From Malurus cyaneus samueli (Eukaryota > Chordata > Aves > Passeriformes > Maluridae): DNA of 64,000 nt. The notes beneath the pieces are model-generated. The model was not told where the DNA came from. It ran no database searches and saw only the letters and a program-made list of their open reading frames with translations. The position numbers and the translations under genes are program-made. Shown piece after piece: positions 26,219 to 38,690 of this stretch; position 1 is the stretch's first letter; each line of letters begins with the position of its first letter. Where the stretch lies: NCBI GenBank assembly GCA_009741485.1, contig CM019237.1, positions 45,797,443-45,861,442 of the forward strand, given 5' to 3'.

Positions 26219-27359
26219 GAAGCCCTTTTGCTGGATGTGTACCAGAAGCAAAACATATCAGAGTGGTGCTGCTACTATGTAAAGTAAGTAATTACAGTTT
26301 ATCAAATGAATCACAATGCCTTCAAGAAGATTCTTAATTCTCTTCCTCTCATGATTATGTGCATTTTCCCATGTGGACCTACTTCAGAGACTTAGACCAA
26401 AAGACTTAACAAAATTGTTAAAGGCATTTGAAGAAAGATCAATAGAAAGGAATATCACAGTTGCAGTACAATTTTTGACAGAAATTCATGCTGGAGCTGT
26501 ACATAGCCCTCAATGGCACTTTGCTGATGCTCAGGCTAGAAAACTATATGGCCCCAATATGTAATATAGGAGCACTGTTATTGTCGCCTAGAAAAAGCAA
26601 ATTGTTATTTGGAAAGAAGTCGCATTGATGTTTTGATGGGTAATATTCTTTTTATGTACATAAATTACATTATAATGCTGAATGCTTTATTAATGCTTTT
26701 ATTGGTTCAATAGGCAGACCAGCATTTCGTGAGCTTTTTGCATTTCATGACAATTCTTTTTCTCAGAAGCCCAAACATACAAAAACCAGAGCAGTGGCAA
26801 TGAATACTACTGAGAAAGCATAGCTGTCCAGGTTCCCAGACTAAAAATAAACATTCCTTCAATGAGTAGGAAGTGAGCCTCCTCGTGAACATGACACGAT
26901 TGTATCCATTTTCATAAATATTTGCTGCAAAGAACAGCATAAAAGAAAAGCAAAAATATTCATATTATTCATCCCAGGAAGAACATGCTATGGGTGCTTG
27001 GGCTTTTTTTCTCACCAGAGGCTAATATACAACAATTTAATTTAACCACTATAACTACATAAACAATTTTGTCAACAAAAGAAAAATTCCAGCCTTTACA
27101 TGCTAACTGTTTTCCAATCAGCTACTGAACTCTTACCAAGATTACCAGGTCTCAACCTGCTTTATACCCTGTGAGCAGCCTATAAAGTGGTTGACTGATA
27201 ATAACTTTTTGTCAACCAGTCTTTTGGAACATCACAGTACTAATAATTAATTCCTGTTTCTATTCTTTTTCAGAAACTCAAGGGCACTATTCTGTTTCAC
27301 ATACTCAAGGCACTGATACTCAACTTAGACTATTTGAGCTACCTCAGCCAGTGAAAAAA
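26219..27359 (+). other. Three unassigned exon-like segments
   Basis: Segment one ends near 26283 with a good donor (GTAAGTAA) and reads LLLDVYQKQNISEW. Segment two begins after a TACTTCAG acceptor at 26385 and stays open for about 58 codons (LRPKDLTKLLKAFEERSIER, then AVQFLTEIHAGAVHSPQWHF) to a TAA near 26562. Segment three begins after a pyrimidine-rich TTTTTCAG acceptor at 27273 and reads ETQGHYSVSHTQGTDTQLRL up to a GTAAAC donor at 27360. Protein-like composition and splice-like edges suggest real or relic exons. I do not recognise the protein. They may be the eroded 3' end of the AGBL3 relic, part of another lost gene, or chance. Confidence 0.25.
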
Positions 27360-28283
27360 GGTAAACATTATAGGTTTGTTTAATTCTTCAAATCCCAATG
27401 AGCCATTTTTTCCATAATCTCAAACTTCAGTAAAGAGCATGTTCCACAAAGATAAGTACTGAGTTCTTTGGCTGGGATTTCACTGTCTCAGTGTTTGGAA
27501 GAGCAGGGACTGTGCCTGTCACACCAGCCAAGGCACTGGAGATCCAGGTCTTTAGAAAAAAGACTCATTAGCCACCCACTGTATGGAGGGTGAGATGAAG
27601 TTAAAAGGCAGTTTCCTTCTCCCAGACTCAAAGTCTGGGCACAGGTCATTACAGCTGTAATTGTCTTCTGCGGGACAGGTCATCCAGTTAAGTAAAGTTC
27701 AAGCACAGTTTAAGTATGTACAGCTGAGTATATTGCAGTGTTATGATGGGTAAGAGTTTGCCTGCCAAAGAAGAGATTAATAAAGAACATATTTTAAAAT
27801 GGTTTTGCCGTCACTTCCTTCCCCAGCTGCAGATGTTAATTTCTAGATATGGTGTACCATGTCCAAAGGGAAAAACATAAACAGATCACGTTCCTCTAGG
27901 CTTTCTTGGAATTTGCTTTGCTTAGAAGAAATTTAAGAAACAAATAAATAAATATCTCAGCTCTTCATATTTTGTTTCTGTGTTTTAGATCCCGCCTGAA
28001 GTATTATTCCACAGAATAATATGTGGGATAAGGTGAGAAAATAAAGACCAAGACAGGCTACATGGCACAGTACTCCAAAACAGACAGTGCCATGCTAGTT
28101 TAGAATGGTTGGATTTCTTAAAATCATAATATTGTCAAAGTGATGATGCCTAGCTCAGTGCTGGCCCATTTCCTGTGCTTTGGTGATGAACAGTGAAGGC
28201 TGGGTGTGCAAGATCCCTGGTGAACATCAGCGTTGTTCCCCTTCCTAAGCACTCACCTACTAAAATCAAATGTTCTGTGTGAT

Positions 28284-28329
28284 GCTGAGCATACCCCTGG
28301 CTGAGCATACCCCACTGAGCACACCCCTG
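28284..28329. repeat. Short tandem repeat, about 15 bp x 3
   Basis: Three imperfect copies of GCTGAGCATACCCCT-like units. Confidence 0.7.
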
Positions 28330-31300
28330 TGGGCTAACAGAGCAAAGTGGAGGTAGCCAGCTACTCAGAGGGCAGCAGATCCTGCCACAAACACCTTACC
28401 AACCATACATATCGATTTGTTCACACTACAGGATTTCAAACACTCCTATGCATCTTACAGTTCAAACTTTGCTATGCAAGCCTGAAAATTTTAGGTTTTC
28501 TGCTGATAAAAAGGAAATATTCTTAGTGTCTGTTTCTATTTCAGTGATGGTAAAGTAACCCTCTGCTGTGTCTGTGATCGTACAGTCTGATTCACATGGG
28601 ATAGCAATGATAGTGGGAAAGCCCATGATATTGGCACTTACGGCATTATGGTTCTTTGTAGTTTGAAATACAGATTTTTTTTTTTTTTTTGCCTGAACCA
28701 GTGTGGCTATTCATGTGTTCTAAAATGTCTGGGAAATGTTTTCTTAACTACAGTCATATACCTGCCTAGTTTGCAACTTCTTAACATGTATATCATTGTA
28801 CAGGTATTTGGGAGAAGGGATGAAAAATATGCTGTTTAAGACAAGTTACTGAGTTCTGTCTCCTTGACATTTCTTAGGATTGCCTAGTAGAGGAGCCAGT
28901 GGGATTCTTCCCTCTACCTCATCTTTGTCTGTACAGCATAATCCATTTTAATCCATACTTTAGAACCTATTGTTGCAAAATCAGGGCCATTAAATTTTCA
29001 GTATTTGAGAGGGGTTGAGCTACAAACAATCATAAATAAAATCTAAATTATTTTCTATCTGAAATAAGAAAGAATTGACCAAATGCTTAAAATCCAGGTG
29101 CCTTGGATGGGTAGAACCTCACACAGCAGACATCGAGCCATGTTGCTGCAACTGCTCCAGTGCAGGTGCAGTATCGGGGTATGATGTACACACAGGACAA
29201 TAATCAGAAAGGACTGGTTTTCCACATAGACCAGATCAAGACTTTTATCAAATCTGAAGGAAGGCCTAGCCACCTTCACTGAAGTGAAGTATCTTAAGTA
29301 TCACTCGGGGCTATTTCTTTACTTCAGTACTTCCAGAGGGAAATATCCCATACAGTCCCTCTGTTACACATTGTATAAGAGACAAGAGGAGAAATTATAC
29401 TGTTTTGTAGAAAGACAAACGTAATTACAAAATAAAATTAGACTCATAGACACAAATCATCATTATGAGTCCTCTTAGAGACAACTGGATGAACTTTCTG
29501 TCAGATCTAGAACTGGATGCAACTTTTTCTGTGGATATTCCCTCAGAAAAGAGGATCCAGGATCATAACCAATTTTTGTGTAGTAATTTACTTCTAAAAG
29601 AGAAGGGTAAAATAAGCAAAAAATTTTGGAAAGTCTCATTTCATGTCATGCTTTTCTTGTGATTGCTAATATTACTAAACTGTTGAGTGTTTAACTGTAC
29701 ACTGAAAATTCAAGAACTGCAGAGGATCTCATTGCACCGTAAAGCCACGTAAACATCTTAATGCATGCATGTCTATCTCAGGAAACAATTCCAAGAAGCT
29801 TCACACAGGAATTTAGTAGAAACTGGCTCCTGGAAGGTGCTCTCCTTTCCTACCCACAGACAACAGGACCCAGCAGCCCAAACACTCCATCCAGTCTCTC
29901 CTACCTCCAGGCACACACATGTAGAAGCCCTGCTCTCCTTCTCCCTTCCAATTCTCTCTCCAAAATTCATGCTGATGATCATTGCCCTGCTTACCCCATC
30001 CCCATCATACTTATCCTTTCCAACTACTCCAACATCAGGTAGACTTCGGCATTGGAAGCCCAAGAGGCAGTCAGAACATACCTGTAAAATGTCCCTAGGA
30101 AGGAGAATGGAAAGGCTGCATCCTGCCCAGCCTTTGGGCACAATCTTCCCTGCCCAAATATGTGAACAAGAAGGCAGGGGAACTACCTACCAGAGAGACA
30201 GCCAAAGGTGTGGAAGGAAGCCTCCAGCTGGAACCAAGGGCAAGTCTTGAGCTAAATTTTAAGTGCACTTCACCCTGTTGGCAGTCATGGCTTCCCAGGA
30301 GGCACTAAAAGCAGCAGACGGAGACCCTGCCAGGAAGGAGACATGGGATTCCTCAGGGAACACTGAGAAGTGCTTCTGCCACAGATGTACAATCAGGCAA
30401 CCAGCTCTGGCCAGTGAGATGCCACACTCCAAGAGTTACATTCCCAAATGGTGCATTTTAAACATTTAAATTTTTTTTAAAATATCACCTCCTAAGGGCA
30501 CAGTAGCCAGAAATTACAAAATGTTGGAAGTCAAGCAGATGAGGCAGCAGACCAGCTTGTCTGAACAGGAATCTTTTCCTGGGAAAAAAAAGGCCAAAAA
30601 AGGAAGGTGTGTACCCAGTGAAAGTAACATCAGGTGACATGGTGCACTGGTTTTGGAACAGCCACCCCTCTAGGGGGACAGTGGGTCCAGGGAGAAATGC
30701 TCTGGCATGATGGAGCAGACTCACTGTGGCAGTCATCCTGATTATCCCAGCAAACAGGACCCCAGTGTGAAAGCAAGGATATTTTTGAAGAAGTTGCTTG
30801 TGCCTTGTGCTCATGGCATTGAAACAGCAGCCTCACTTGTACTGATAAGATCAGTTAAGGTGCTGGCTGGTCACCAGATCAAAATTATACACCCTTTTCC
30901 TTCCTGAATGAGAGAAAAATGAATGGCATGTTGCCAAACTGCACGACTACCCCTCTTGGGAACACAAAAATGCCTCCTGCCAATGCATGTTACTTCACTG
31001 GAACAGAGGTCTTGCCCCAGAGGTCTCTCCTTATTCCTCAGTTTCTCAGCCAGCAGCCCCAATGCTAGAAAATGGCCATGTTCAGCCCTGAGGCTTCCTT
31101 CTCTGTCTGCACCATCCTCCACTTTCAGCTCAGCAGCTCCAGACTGCTGGGCTTCTGCTGCTCCTGCCTCGATTTCTCCCACCAATCCCTGCCTATGCCA
31201 CCTATGATCAGAACTCCCTTGATCCAAATCCCTATACTTCTCCAGACTAAAGTTATTCCACACACAGAGGTACATAAGAAGGCACCCCTACTCCTCCCCG

Positions 31301-32081
31301 TGCCACTTGCATGATGTTCCTGTCCACTGAAATTCTTTTAGGACTTCCTCCATATTTCTTTTCACCTACTTTGTGCTCTTGGATGTGAGTGCCAGTATTA
31401 TAGGCTCACAACACATGTACCACATGGAGGTTTCTAGACCATGCCTAAATGTGGAATTACTGGGTGGAGCTCTGTGAACAACTCCATAGCTAGGTGTCCT
31501 ACATGCAGCAACCCCCAACACACAGCCCTCCTATCAGTCCCACCCCAAAGGCTGCCAGTAGGACACAGAGTTCTAGATCTGCCCAGAAGGATTAAAGGAA
31601 GGAGAGCTTCCCCCCTTACATCACTTGAGGTTTCAGTGGTTTTTTGCAGCAGTGAGCACCTTGACACTTTGCCCTGTGCCTGTGTAAGCACAGTGTCTGC
31701 AGGCAAGGGAAGCTTGGGTGACACTGTGTCTGGGAAGCAGAGGGAGGGTATCCAAAGTGCGAGAAAGGTCATGTTGTCAGTGAACTCCAGGACTGTTGTA
31801 GTACTGGGGGTCAGTGTTGGGACAGTCAGTCACCTCTACAGAAGTGTCCAAACAAAACTAAACAAAATCATCTAAGCCCTCATGGACACTCAAGCTACTC
31901 TAATAACACAAAAATTATGGGTGAGCTTAGCCTGGGCAGTTATTTGTGCTGATTAGCACAGCAGGGAAAAGGAAAGGAAAAGCAGAAGTATCTGACCCTG
32001 GCTCAGATGGCGGAACTGGGATTGGCTGTTTTCTTGCTCACATTTAGTCTGGTATCTGCAAAGAGCACTCCCCTCAGAACC

Positions 32082-32118
32082 GAAACTGAAAGCAGATAAC
32101 TATCTGCACGTCATAAAA
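32082..32118 (+). promoter_or_regulatory. Probable TMEM140 promoter with ISRE and TATA-like box
   Basis: GAAACTGAAAG at 32082-32092 is a match to the IRF/ISRE core GAAANNGAAA, preceded by AACC that extends the GAA-rich face. CATAAAA at 32112-32118 is TATA-like, placing initiation near 32140. About 110 bp later, at 32248, there is a strong splice donor (CCC then GTAAGTAT). This arrangement suits a noncoding first exon spliced to the TMEM140 coding exon at about 36003. TMEM140 is generally reported as interferon-inducible in mammals, which fits. The link between this site and the gene is inferred from position and splicing potential only. Confidence 0.55.
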
Positions 32119-32139
32119 CCAGGGCTGCGGTGTCAGCGA

Positions 32140-32247
32140 TCAGCCAGCACGAGACCAGCAGCAGCCACAGACGCACTGGGCTCCTAGAATGTCACCATAG
32201 CCCTTTCCAGTGTGCTTCAGCTCCACACCCACTCACATAGGCAGCCC
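32140..32247 (+). other. TMEM140: Predicted noncoding first exon of TMEM140
   Basis: Bounded on the left by the TATA-spaced start estimate and on the right by the GTAAGTAT donor at 32248. It has no ATG-led frame continuing into the coding exon. The coding exon has an acceptor immediately upstream of its ATG, so at least one upstream 5' UTR exon must exist, and this is the best candidate. Confidence 0.4.
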
Positions 32248-32249
32248 GT

Positions 32250-35200
32250 AAGTATCCTCCACTGGGTCTCCCAGTGGCATTGGGGACAACTGCCAGGAGA
32301 AAAAGTGGTGCTGCAGGGTGCAGATGTCTTGGAGGGAGCAGGTCATTCCCCAGCTATGGGATGCTTTAAGGGCAGTTCCCCCACAATCTGTTCCATTTGC
32401 TGCTGGTTGATTTCTGTTTGCCAGCAATGCTTAGCTTGTCAGGGGCTTTTCTCTTCACCCATGGTTTCTCTGCAGCTAATCCTGCCTGAGAGGGAAAGAC
32501 GATTGGGATAGCTGGGATGGAGGGTAGAAAGGTGGGAAGTTGTGAAGGGACATAACAGGTGTCTCAAAGAAAAAGTGTCAAGTCCAAAGCTTGACGCTTT
32601 CCCATCACTCTTGCATGGCATTTCTCCCCACAGCAGCCAGGGAGAGGGGATGCAGGAAAGTCAAGAATTCTCAGGGGTTCTTCAGTGCATAAGGAAATGC
32701 CCATTCCCTTCCCCTTTGCACTTAGTCCCACTGAGTGCAAAGGGGTTCTACAGAGATGTTCTTCCTTGCACAGAGGCCAGATCCTGTGCCAGAGCTGTGC
32801 GTCTTCCTGCCTCCTTTGCCCAGGCATTCCACCAGCAGCTTACTGGAGAAAGGCACAGCCCCAACTTGGGAAGGTGCCCAGCTGCCTGTGAGCAGCAGAG
32901 GAAAGGGTTATGCAATTCCAAAAACACAGAGGGTGCCTATGAGCCTTACCTCCCACCCAAAGACCTCATGGAGCTCCTGAGCCATCCACATGGGGCCTCT
33001 CTCTGCCAGGGACACTGAGAGACAGAGCTCTCCTGTGGTGAAACCCAGCGTTTCCAGCAACGCCAGTCCAGAAATAAGGAGGCTGGGGCTCGCTGTGCCA
33101 TGTTCAAGTTTCTCTTTCTTGCACTGTTGAGGAAGAACCCCAGTGTCTCCCATCCAAAGGCATAGGCACCTCCTCAGAGTCAGTGAGGCTGCAGATGTCT
33201 GGGAAAAACCCAAGCAGTACACTGGGGGAAAGCTCTTTCCTGTTTGTCCTTTACTTCTCAGCCAGGCTGCTGCAAAACCTGCCTCAGTGGCGAGCTGCAG
33301 AGCTCCAAATGCCACATCTGTGGCTGCACTGTGGCAGGGTGTCAGGTCTCAGGCTTCACTAGACCTATGGCCAATCCTGTGTTCTCTATCCAGCTGGCAC
33401 AGGGCCATCCCAGGTATGTTTCTGGCTCTGTCAGTCACACCTAGGGACAGAGATTTACCTACTGGGGAGGCAGCAGGAAGCTGAAGGGAAAAGATACCAG
33501 CAATTTGGCAGTGAACAGTGGGATACTGCTGCAAAAAGAAAAGATGTCCTTATACACGAGACTCAAAGCAGCAGAGAGGGCAGAGATACCATAGGTTGTC
33601 CCAGGTCCTCATACATGTTGAGATCACACAGCAACACAGGGTCTCTAAGGTGGTTGTCCTCTGCCCCTGCCATCTATTTCCATAAACAAGATAGGAATTT
33701 AATTCTCTGTTCCCTCTCTAGTAACCATGCAACTAGGACAATTTTTAATTGCTTTTACATTTAATGGATGCTGAGGGAGTGAACGTGAGATGATTGAACA
33801 AAAAGCCAAGTTTCTACAAGCCTGCCTTCCTTATAAGGAAACTGGTCTAAAGAAATACAGCAGCAAGGGTTGGTGGGTGGGAGGGGCCAAGTGCTGGCTG
33901 GGCTACAGTGGTCCCAGCTCTGAGCTCTAACAGAAATCCCTGGGGACCTGGTCAGCCAGCACAGAGCTCCCTCCAAGTGCAGCTTGTTCTTCCTCTGGGG
34001 GCTGCAAAGCAGGGCCATTGGAAGAACCGTGAGAGGAGTGAGCTCTTGCAGAGCACAGGGAGGAAGAGGAGCAATGCCTTCGTGCAGGAGACCACGTGTA
34101 AGACAAATAAACCACAGAGCAATACCAAGGGCAAGACGAACTGGTAACATTACACATGCCTGTGGTCTCATTCTGCAGCACACTGTGCTCAAGCACAGGT
34201 ATTTTCTTGGTTGCTTGTGTCTTCATTGCAGATTCAGAACAATGGGCATCCTTCATGTGACCTTCCAGTCTCTCCAGAAGCCCATTGTGAAGATCTTCAA
34301 GGGAAGCTACAAGAAGTGAGAGAAAAGTGACCAGAGGAAGCAGACAGGTTGGTGTCTGATGCTGTGACTCCACCCCTTCCATGCTGTGTGTGTGCTGCTC
34401 TTGGGAGAAGTTTGGGACTGAGAAGCTTCATCTTTGTGCTCATTAGACAGAGATGCCCCGCTTCCAAGTTTCTAGGGAGAGATGGGGAATGGGAAGGGGA
34501 TGCTGAAAGGTCTCTAGTCACCAGCACCATTGCCAGTCACAGGTAGAGATTGAGTGGAGTCTCTCCTGGCACTCTAACCCTGCCTCTAACTCAGGGACTG
34601 CACCAAATCCACAATCAGCTTTGGGTGATGGCCTACGAGGCCATCCAGGACATCACAGATTCACAGAGTATTGTGAATTGGAAGGGACTCAGAAGGATCA
34701 TTGAGTCCAGTTCTCAAGTAAATGCCTCACACAGTATTGAAGGATGACATACCACTGAGCAACAGCGGAGAGGGGACAGTAGAGCCAAAGTGAACTTCTT
34801 GAAGGAAAGCAGTAAATGATTCTCAGGATGTAATGCTTGCCAAAGGGAGGAAGTCATTTACAAAGCCTCAAACCTGAGGCTGAGCTTGAAGCCAAGGTCT
34901 GAGTCCTATGTTTACACCTCTTTGCAGACCTGGGTGGACAGCGCTTCAATGTCGTGTGGCTCAGCAGGCAGTGATACCCTTTCCTGATGCCACTCATCTG
35001 TTTTTCAGTGGGAAGCAGAAGCCTGCAAGAGGGCACTGAGGACAGTATACACTCCTGGGAGAGGAGCAGACTCAGGTTTGCCAAGCAGTCTGAGAGAAGA
35101 GCAAGGTAGATGGCAATCACAGGTCTGTCTCAGTAGCACCCACATGGCTGGGCCTCAGAGGAAAGCAATGGCTGCAGGTGGATCCAGGGTGCCTCTCAGA

Positions 35201-35990
35201 GCAGGGCACTGCCTGTTTGTGTAGGACATTGGTCCTCAGGCAACTGAGAGAGGAGTACCATGTCTGCCAGCCTCACAGGATAGCACAGCTGCAGGCATTC
35301 AGTCCTGCTGCGCTCAGAAATCTATAGGCATGCTAGGACCTCACCTGCATGTGGAGCTCAGATGCTGGAAATGGGTGGCATCAGTGGCACCAGGTGTCTC
35401 AGAGCTATAGGAGGTGGGGGCAGGCAAGGGGAGCCCTGCAGTTCAGACCCTGTCATGTCTGCATTTTAGTCAGTAGTCCAAATATCACAAGGGATGTCTT
35501 TGATCATAACTGAAACAAAAGCATTTTCCCAGAATAGCTCTTAACCCCTCCTTCTTCTACTCAGTAGTCCAAAGATCACAAGGCATGTTCTTGTCTAATA
35601 AAAACTGGAAGAAAGGCATTATTCCAGAATTGTTCTTAACCTACTTGTTACGAGATAGCAGTTTTGCTCTCCTCCTGTCACTGCAGTTTGCTGACAAATT
35701 CCTCTTTTCCAATGAGATCATGGTGCAAAGGGCATGTGTGGGGCTGAGTCATACTATCCTCCCAGTACTGATCCACACATGGGACATCATTAAGCCATCT
35801 TTGCTGTGACCAAAAGTGCACCAAATGCACACCCCTCGACCCCTGAGTAACACATGTACAGCACGGTCCTAGGCAGGGCTGAGACACTCCTGTTCTGTTT
35901 GCAGTGGAAGCCTCTAGACCCCAGCCATGAGGCTTAGAGCCCATCTGGGGAAAGGTGCCGTAACAAACAACAACTGAGGTGTCCCCCCTT
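32250..35990 (+). other. Predicted first intron of TMEM140
   Basis: No conserved exon recognised apart from a CR1 fragment near 34.66 kb. A pyrimidine-tract acceptor near 34217 leads into a 25-codon frame (MGILHVTFQSLQKPIVK...) that I could not assign. Confidence 0.35.
34655..34745 (-). mobile_element. CR1 LINE 3' end fragment, reverse orientation
   Basis: ATTCACAGAGTATTGTGAAT followed by TGGAAGGGACTCAGAAGGAT and CATTGAGTCCA is the reverse complement of the diverged CR1 3' terminus (normally AGATGATC...CAACCC...ATTCTATGA). About 90 bp remain. Confidence 0.75.
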
Positions 35991-36028
35991 CATGTTTTGC
36001 AGCAGGCATCCCCACAGGAGGCTTTACC

Positions 36029-36610
36029 ATGGATGCAAGAAATCATGCAGGCACCAGGAGGGGTCTGCTGCAACTGAGGTGTACCGAGCACCTTCTCTAC
36101 GTGCTGACTTTGCTGTTGAATATTGGGACCTTGGCCTTGATGTTCTACGCACTGCTGTGGGAAGTCGGAAACCTGGTAGACCTCCCTGATACGCGCATAG
36201 GCTTTTACAACTTCTGCCTGTGGAATGATATAGCTGGGGAGCTGCAGTGCCTGAAGAACGAGCAGCTACAGGCCATGGGCATCAGTCTAGCAGCAATAGC
36301 ACTTGCCAGGGTTTTTGTGTATACCTCCCTGGTCCTCAGCATGTTCCACCCCATTTGTGTTTTAAATGCAAAGTGCGAAGGGGAGAGAAAGGGATGGAAG
36401 ATGATCTTAATCACACACTGCATCAAGATGATAATCCTGGCTGGGGGCCTCAGTATGTTCCTTTCACAAACCTTGCAGTGGATTCATTTGTCTGATTTCA
36501 CTGGAGGCTTCTGGGCACTGCTCGGGGCTATGGCTCTGCTACTGCTCCAGATTCTCATTGCCACTGTATTCCTCAACAGGGCCAAGCACACACACAAACA
36601 CACACACTAA
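36029..36610 (+). CDS. TMEM140: Transmembrane protein 140
   Basis: Single coding exon of 193 codons plus TAA. The ATG (ACCATGG, a strong Kozak context) follows a tandem NAGNAG-type acceptor at 36001-36005. The family is a small vertebrate multi-pass membrane protein linked to interferon response; its biochemical role is not established. The hydropathy pattern shows four membrane segments: about residues 23-45 (YVLTLLLNIGTLALMFYALL), 87-110, 128-150 and 160-184. The most conserved stretch is the first helix and following loop (FYALLWEVGNLVDLPDTRIG, FYNFCLWND), which matches mammalian TMEM140. The length is close to the usual 185 residues. The last residues (KHTHKHTH) are encoded by a CA-rich microsatellite that runs into the stop, so the tail is probably variable between individuals or species. 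Identity is secure from the loop motif and from its neighbours CYREN and WDR91. Confidence 0.93.
   Translation: MDARNHAGTRRGLLQLRCTEHLLYVLTLLLNIGTLALMFYALLWEVGNLVDLPDTRIGFYNFCLWNDIAGELQCLKNEQLQAMGISLAAIALARVFVYTSLVLSMFHPICVLNAKCEGERKGWKMILITHCIKMIILAGGLSMFLSQTLQWIHLSDFTGGFWALLGAMALLLLQILIATVFLNRAKHTHKHTH
36588..36609 (+). repeat. (CA)n microsatellite inside the TMEM140 C-terminus
   Basis: ACACACACAAACACACACAC-type sequence encoding alternating His/Thr residues and ending at the TAA codon. Confidence 0.85.
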
Positions 36611-37387
36611 TTTAACTGAGTGCTTTAACTGAGAAGGCCCTGTTCATTGAGATTTGACAGTGGAGAAAATGCAAGATCTATTGTTAAAATGATTTAAATT
36701 AGTGATACAAATACAGCTTTACTCTCTGGCAAGAATTTGATCCCTACTCCAAAGGCTCATGTTGAGCCATGCTCTGGCATATCATTGTATGCAGCATTCC
36801 TGCATCAAGCTGGTAGCAGATAGCAACAGACACAGCAGAGCATAACAGCTTCCCAGGTGCAACAGCATGCAACAGTCATCAGTTTGGGACACAGCATCAA
36901 GGTGACAGCATTTCTGGCCCTGACCCAAATAGCACTGAAGGTAGAAAAACAAGCATACAGTGGACACAGTCCTCTGCCCATATCTAGTCTAAGTGCAGGC
37001 AAGCAGAGAATCAAACAAGCTTCTTTTCTCAGAGTTGTCCAGAGAATCTGCTCCTTCTCCACCTCCTGGACTAACCAAAGATGCCTTCAGGGTAATTGTG
37101 ACTTGAGGAGCTGTGGCTTCACAACTGCCATCACAGCAGTGCCACCCTCAGAGGTGCACCTGTACCTCACCCGCTGGAATAATGTCTAGAGTTACTATGA
37201 CTTAGCTCATTAGGGTGATGGGCCCCACATGCAACCCCCAGAGCAGCAAAGCACATGCAGGAGCAGCCTAACAACTCCACAAACACAGCCGTAATGGAGG
37301 GTTTCCATGAGAGGATTTGGGTGCAGAGCTCCAGGTTTGTTCCCACTAATACTATGGGGCTGAGCCCAGCACTCCAACAGCCTTTAA

Positions 37388-37460
37388 GGTTGCTAATATC
37401 TCATAATAGGGTTGCTAATATCTCATATATCTCATAATTAGGGTTGCTAATATCTCACAT
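37388..37460. repeat. Tandem repeat, about 22-32 bp x 3
   Basis: GGGTTGCTAATATCTCATAA is repeated three times, with an extra TATATCTCATAAT inserted before the last copy. It abuts the left end of the LTR-like element. Confidence 0.88.
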
Positions 37461-37464
37461 TAAA

Positions 37465-38069
37465 TGTGTAATCAACTAACAAAGAGCTTTTAAAACCTTT
37501 TGCCCTACCACATAACAACGATAAAGGGAGCAATGTTTAGAAACAGGATCTGTAGATTATGTTTAACTAGAAACTAACAAATGTTCATGAAAATGTGACC
37601 AAATAGGTTATTTCCTGGTAACTAGACAGGATATATATTGCTTAAAATAAATAAGCAGCCAATCAACAGCCAACCTTCAAGGCTGTGAAGTAAGCCATCT
37701 AGGACAATAAGGAAATAATATCAGAAAGAATCAGCTTTGTAGTTTGCAAACGAAGTAACAGACTGAGCATAATTAAGAAAGTTCAATTAAAGTGAAGACT
37801 ATGAAACGACCGCTAGGATTGTAATAAACCCTTAAGGACAGTAGATGGCAGAAAAGACTGAAATAGTTAACTCCTGTTCATATAATCATTTGTCAAAATA
37901 GGCACTTTATGTTACTGATTTGTCTGTGTAATGAATATGTAACAGCCTGGTAATTATAAACTGTATTAATTCATCCAGTGGTTGGGAGCACTTATGGTGC
38001 AACCCCAGCACTGTAAATAAAGAATGCCTACTTAACAATGATAGCCATTGTGATTGAGAATTTGTTTCA
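37465..38069 (+). mobile_element. Probable solo LTR of an endogenous retrovirus
   Basis: The segment starts TGTGTAATC and ends in ...TTTCA. Near its right end it carries a retroviral R-like block with a polyadenylation signal (CACTGTAAATAAAGAATGCC) in the style of avian LTRs. No gag, pol or env reading lies on either side, so it would be a solo LTR. Ends are approximate and no clear target duplication was found. Confidence 0.5.
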
Positions 38070-38690
38070 AGGGACATGAGAGTCTGTTTTCTTTCTTTCT
38101 TCAGCCTTGGTGGAGATGAGACTGGTAATGCTGGTTTGACTGATCCTTCCTTTCAATAAATGCTCTCACATCTGGCTTCATGCAGTTTGTTCATCCTCCT
38201 TTTGGACTGGGAAGAGGACACTGAACCACCTTTATCCCTTCCTAAACCCCCAGGCAAATTGCCATGGGGTGGGCCCCCTCAGGGCAGTCCTGGCCCCTGC
38301 CAGTCTGCTCCCACCCATGTCTTCTTCAGCCATGGGAGGACTGCTGGAGCCTGGAGGCAAATTCAGCACCAGATTCAATGGAGACAGCCTGCCAGGCCCC
38401 ACTGCAGCTGTGACCGAGGGTCTGCAAGGACAAGGGAGCCCCCAAGGCTGAACCATGACCATGCAGCTCTGCCAGCAAAGCCCTTCCAGTTAAGCAACTC
38501 CCTGCTCCCCTCCAGTCCCGACACTGACCTATAAAAGGGACACTCACAGAAACCCGAATGTCCTCTTTAATCTGACCATGCTCTGAGATGCGGAACAGAA
38601 ATGAACACATCCGAATCTGGAGCCAAAATCCCACTGAGTGCTGCACAGAGTGGGAGGAGTACCTCCTTCCTGAAAGGAATGAGAGGGAAA

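Larger units (their letters stand above)
25335..32070. other. Intergenic DNA, mostly unrecognised
   Basis: Contains the exon-like pieces at 26.2-27.4 kb, a 15-bp tandem repeat near 28.28 kb and a T-rich tract near 28.68 kb (listed separately where useful). Long overlapping frames at 29.76-30.25 kb have no family resemblance. No confident gene. Confidence 0.4.

Noticed and set aside
29761..30250. Overlapping 93-161 codon frames on + and a 122-codon frame on -
   Set aside because: Low-complexity Ser/Pro/Leu composition with no homology or gene context.
33244..33330. Cys-rich reading resembling a zinc-finger or LIM fragment
   Set aside because: Cysteine spacing does not fit a LIM or zinc-finger consensus, and there are no flanking homologous residues.
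34217..34318. Acceptor-like ATTGCAG followed by a 25-codon ATG frame (MGILHVTFQSL...)
   Set aside because: Too short to judge, with no partner exon. It could be a TMEM140 5' UTR exon but was not called.
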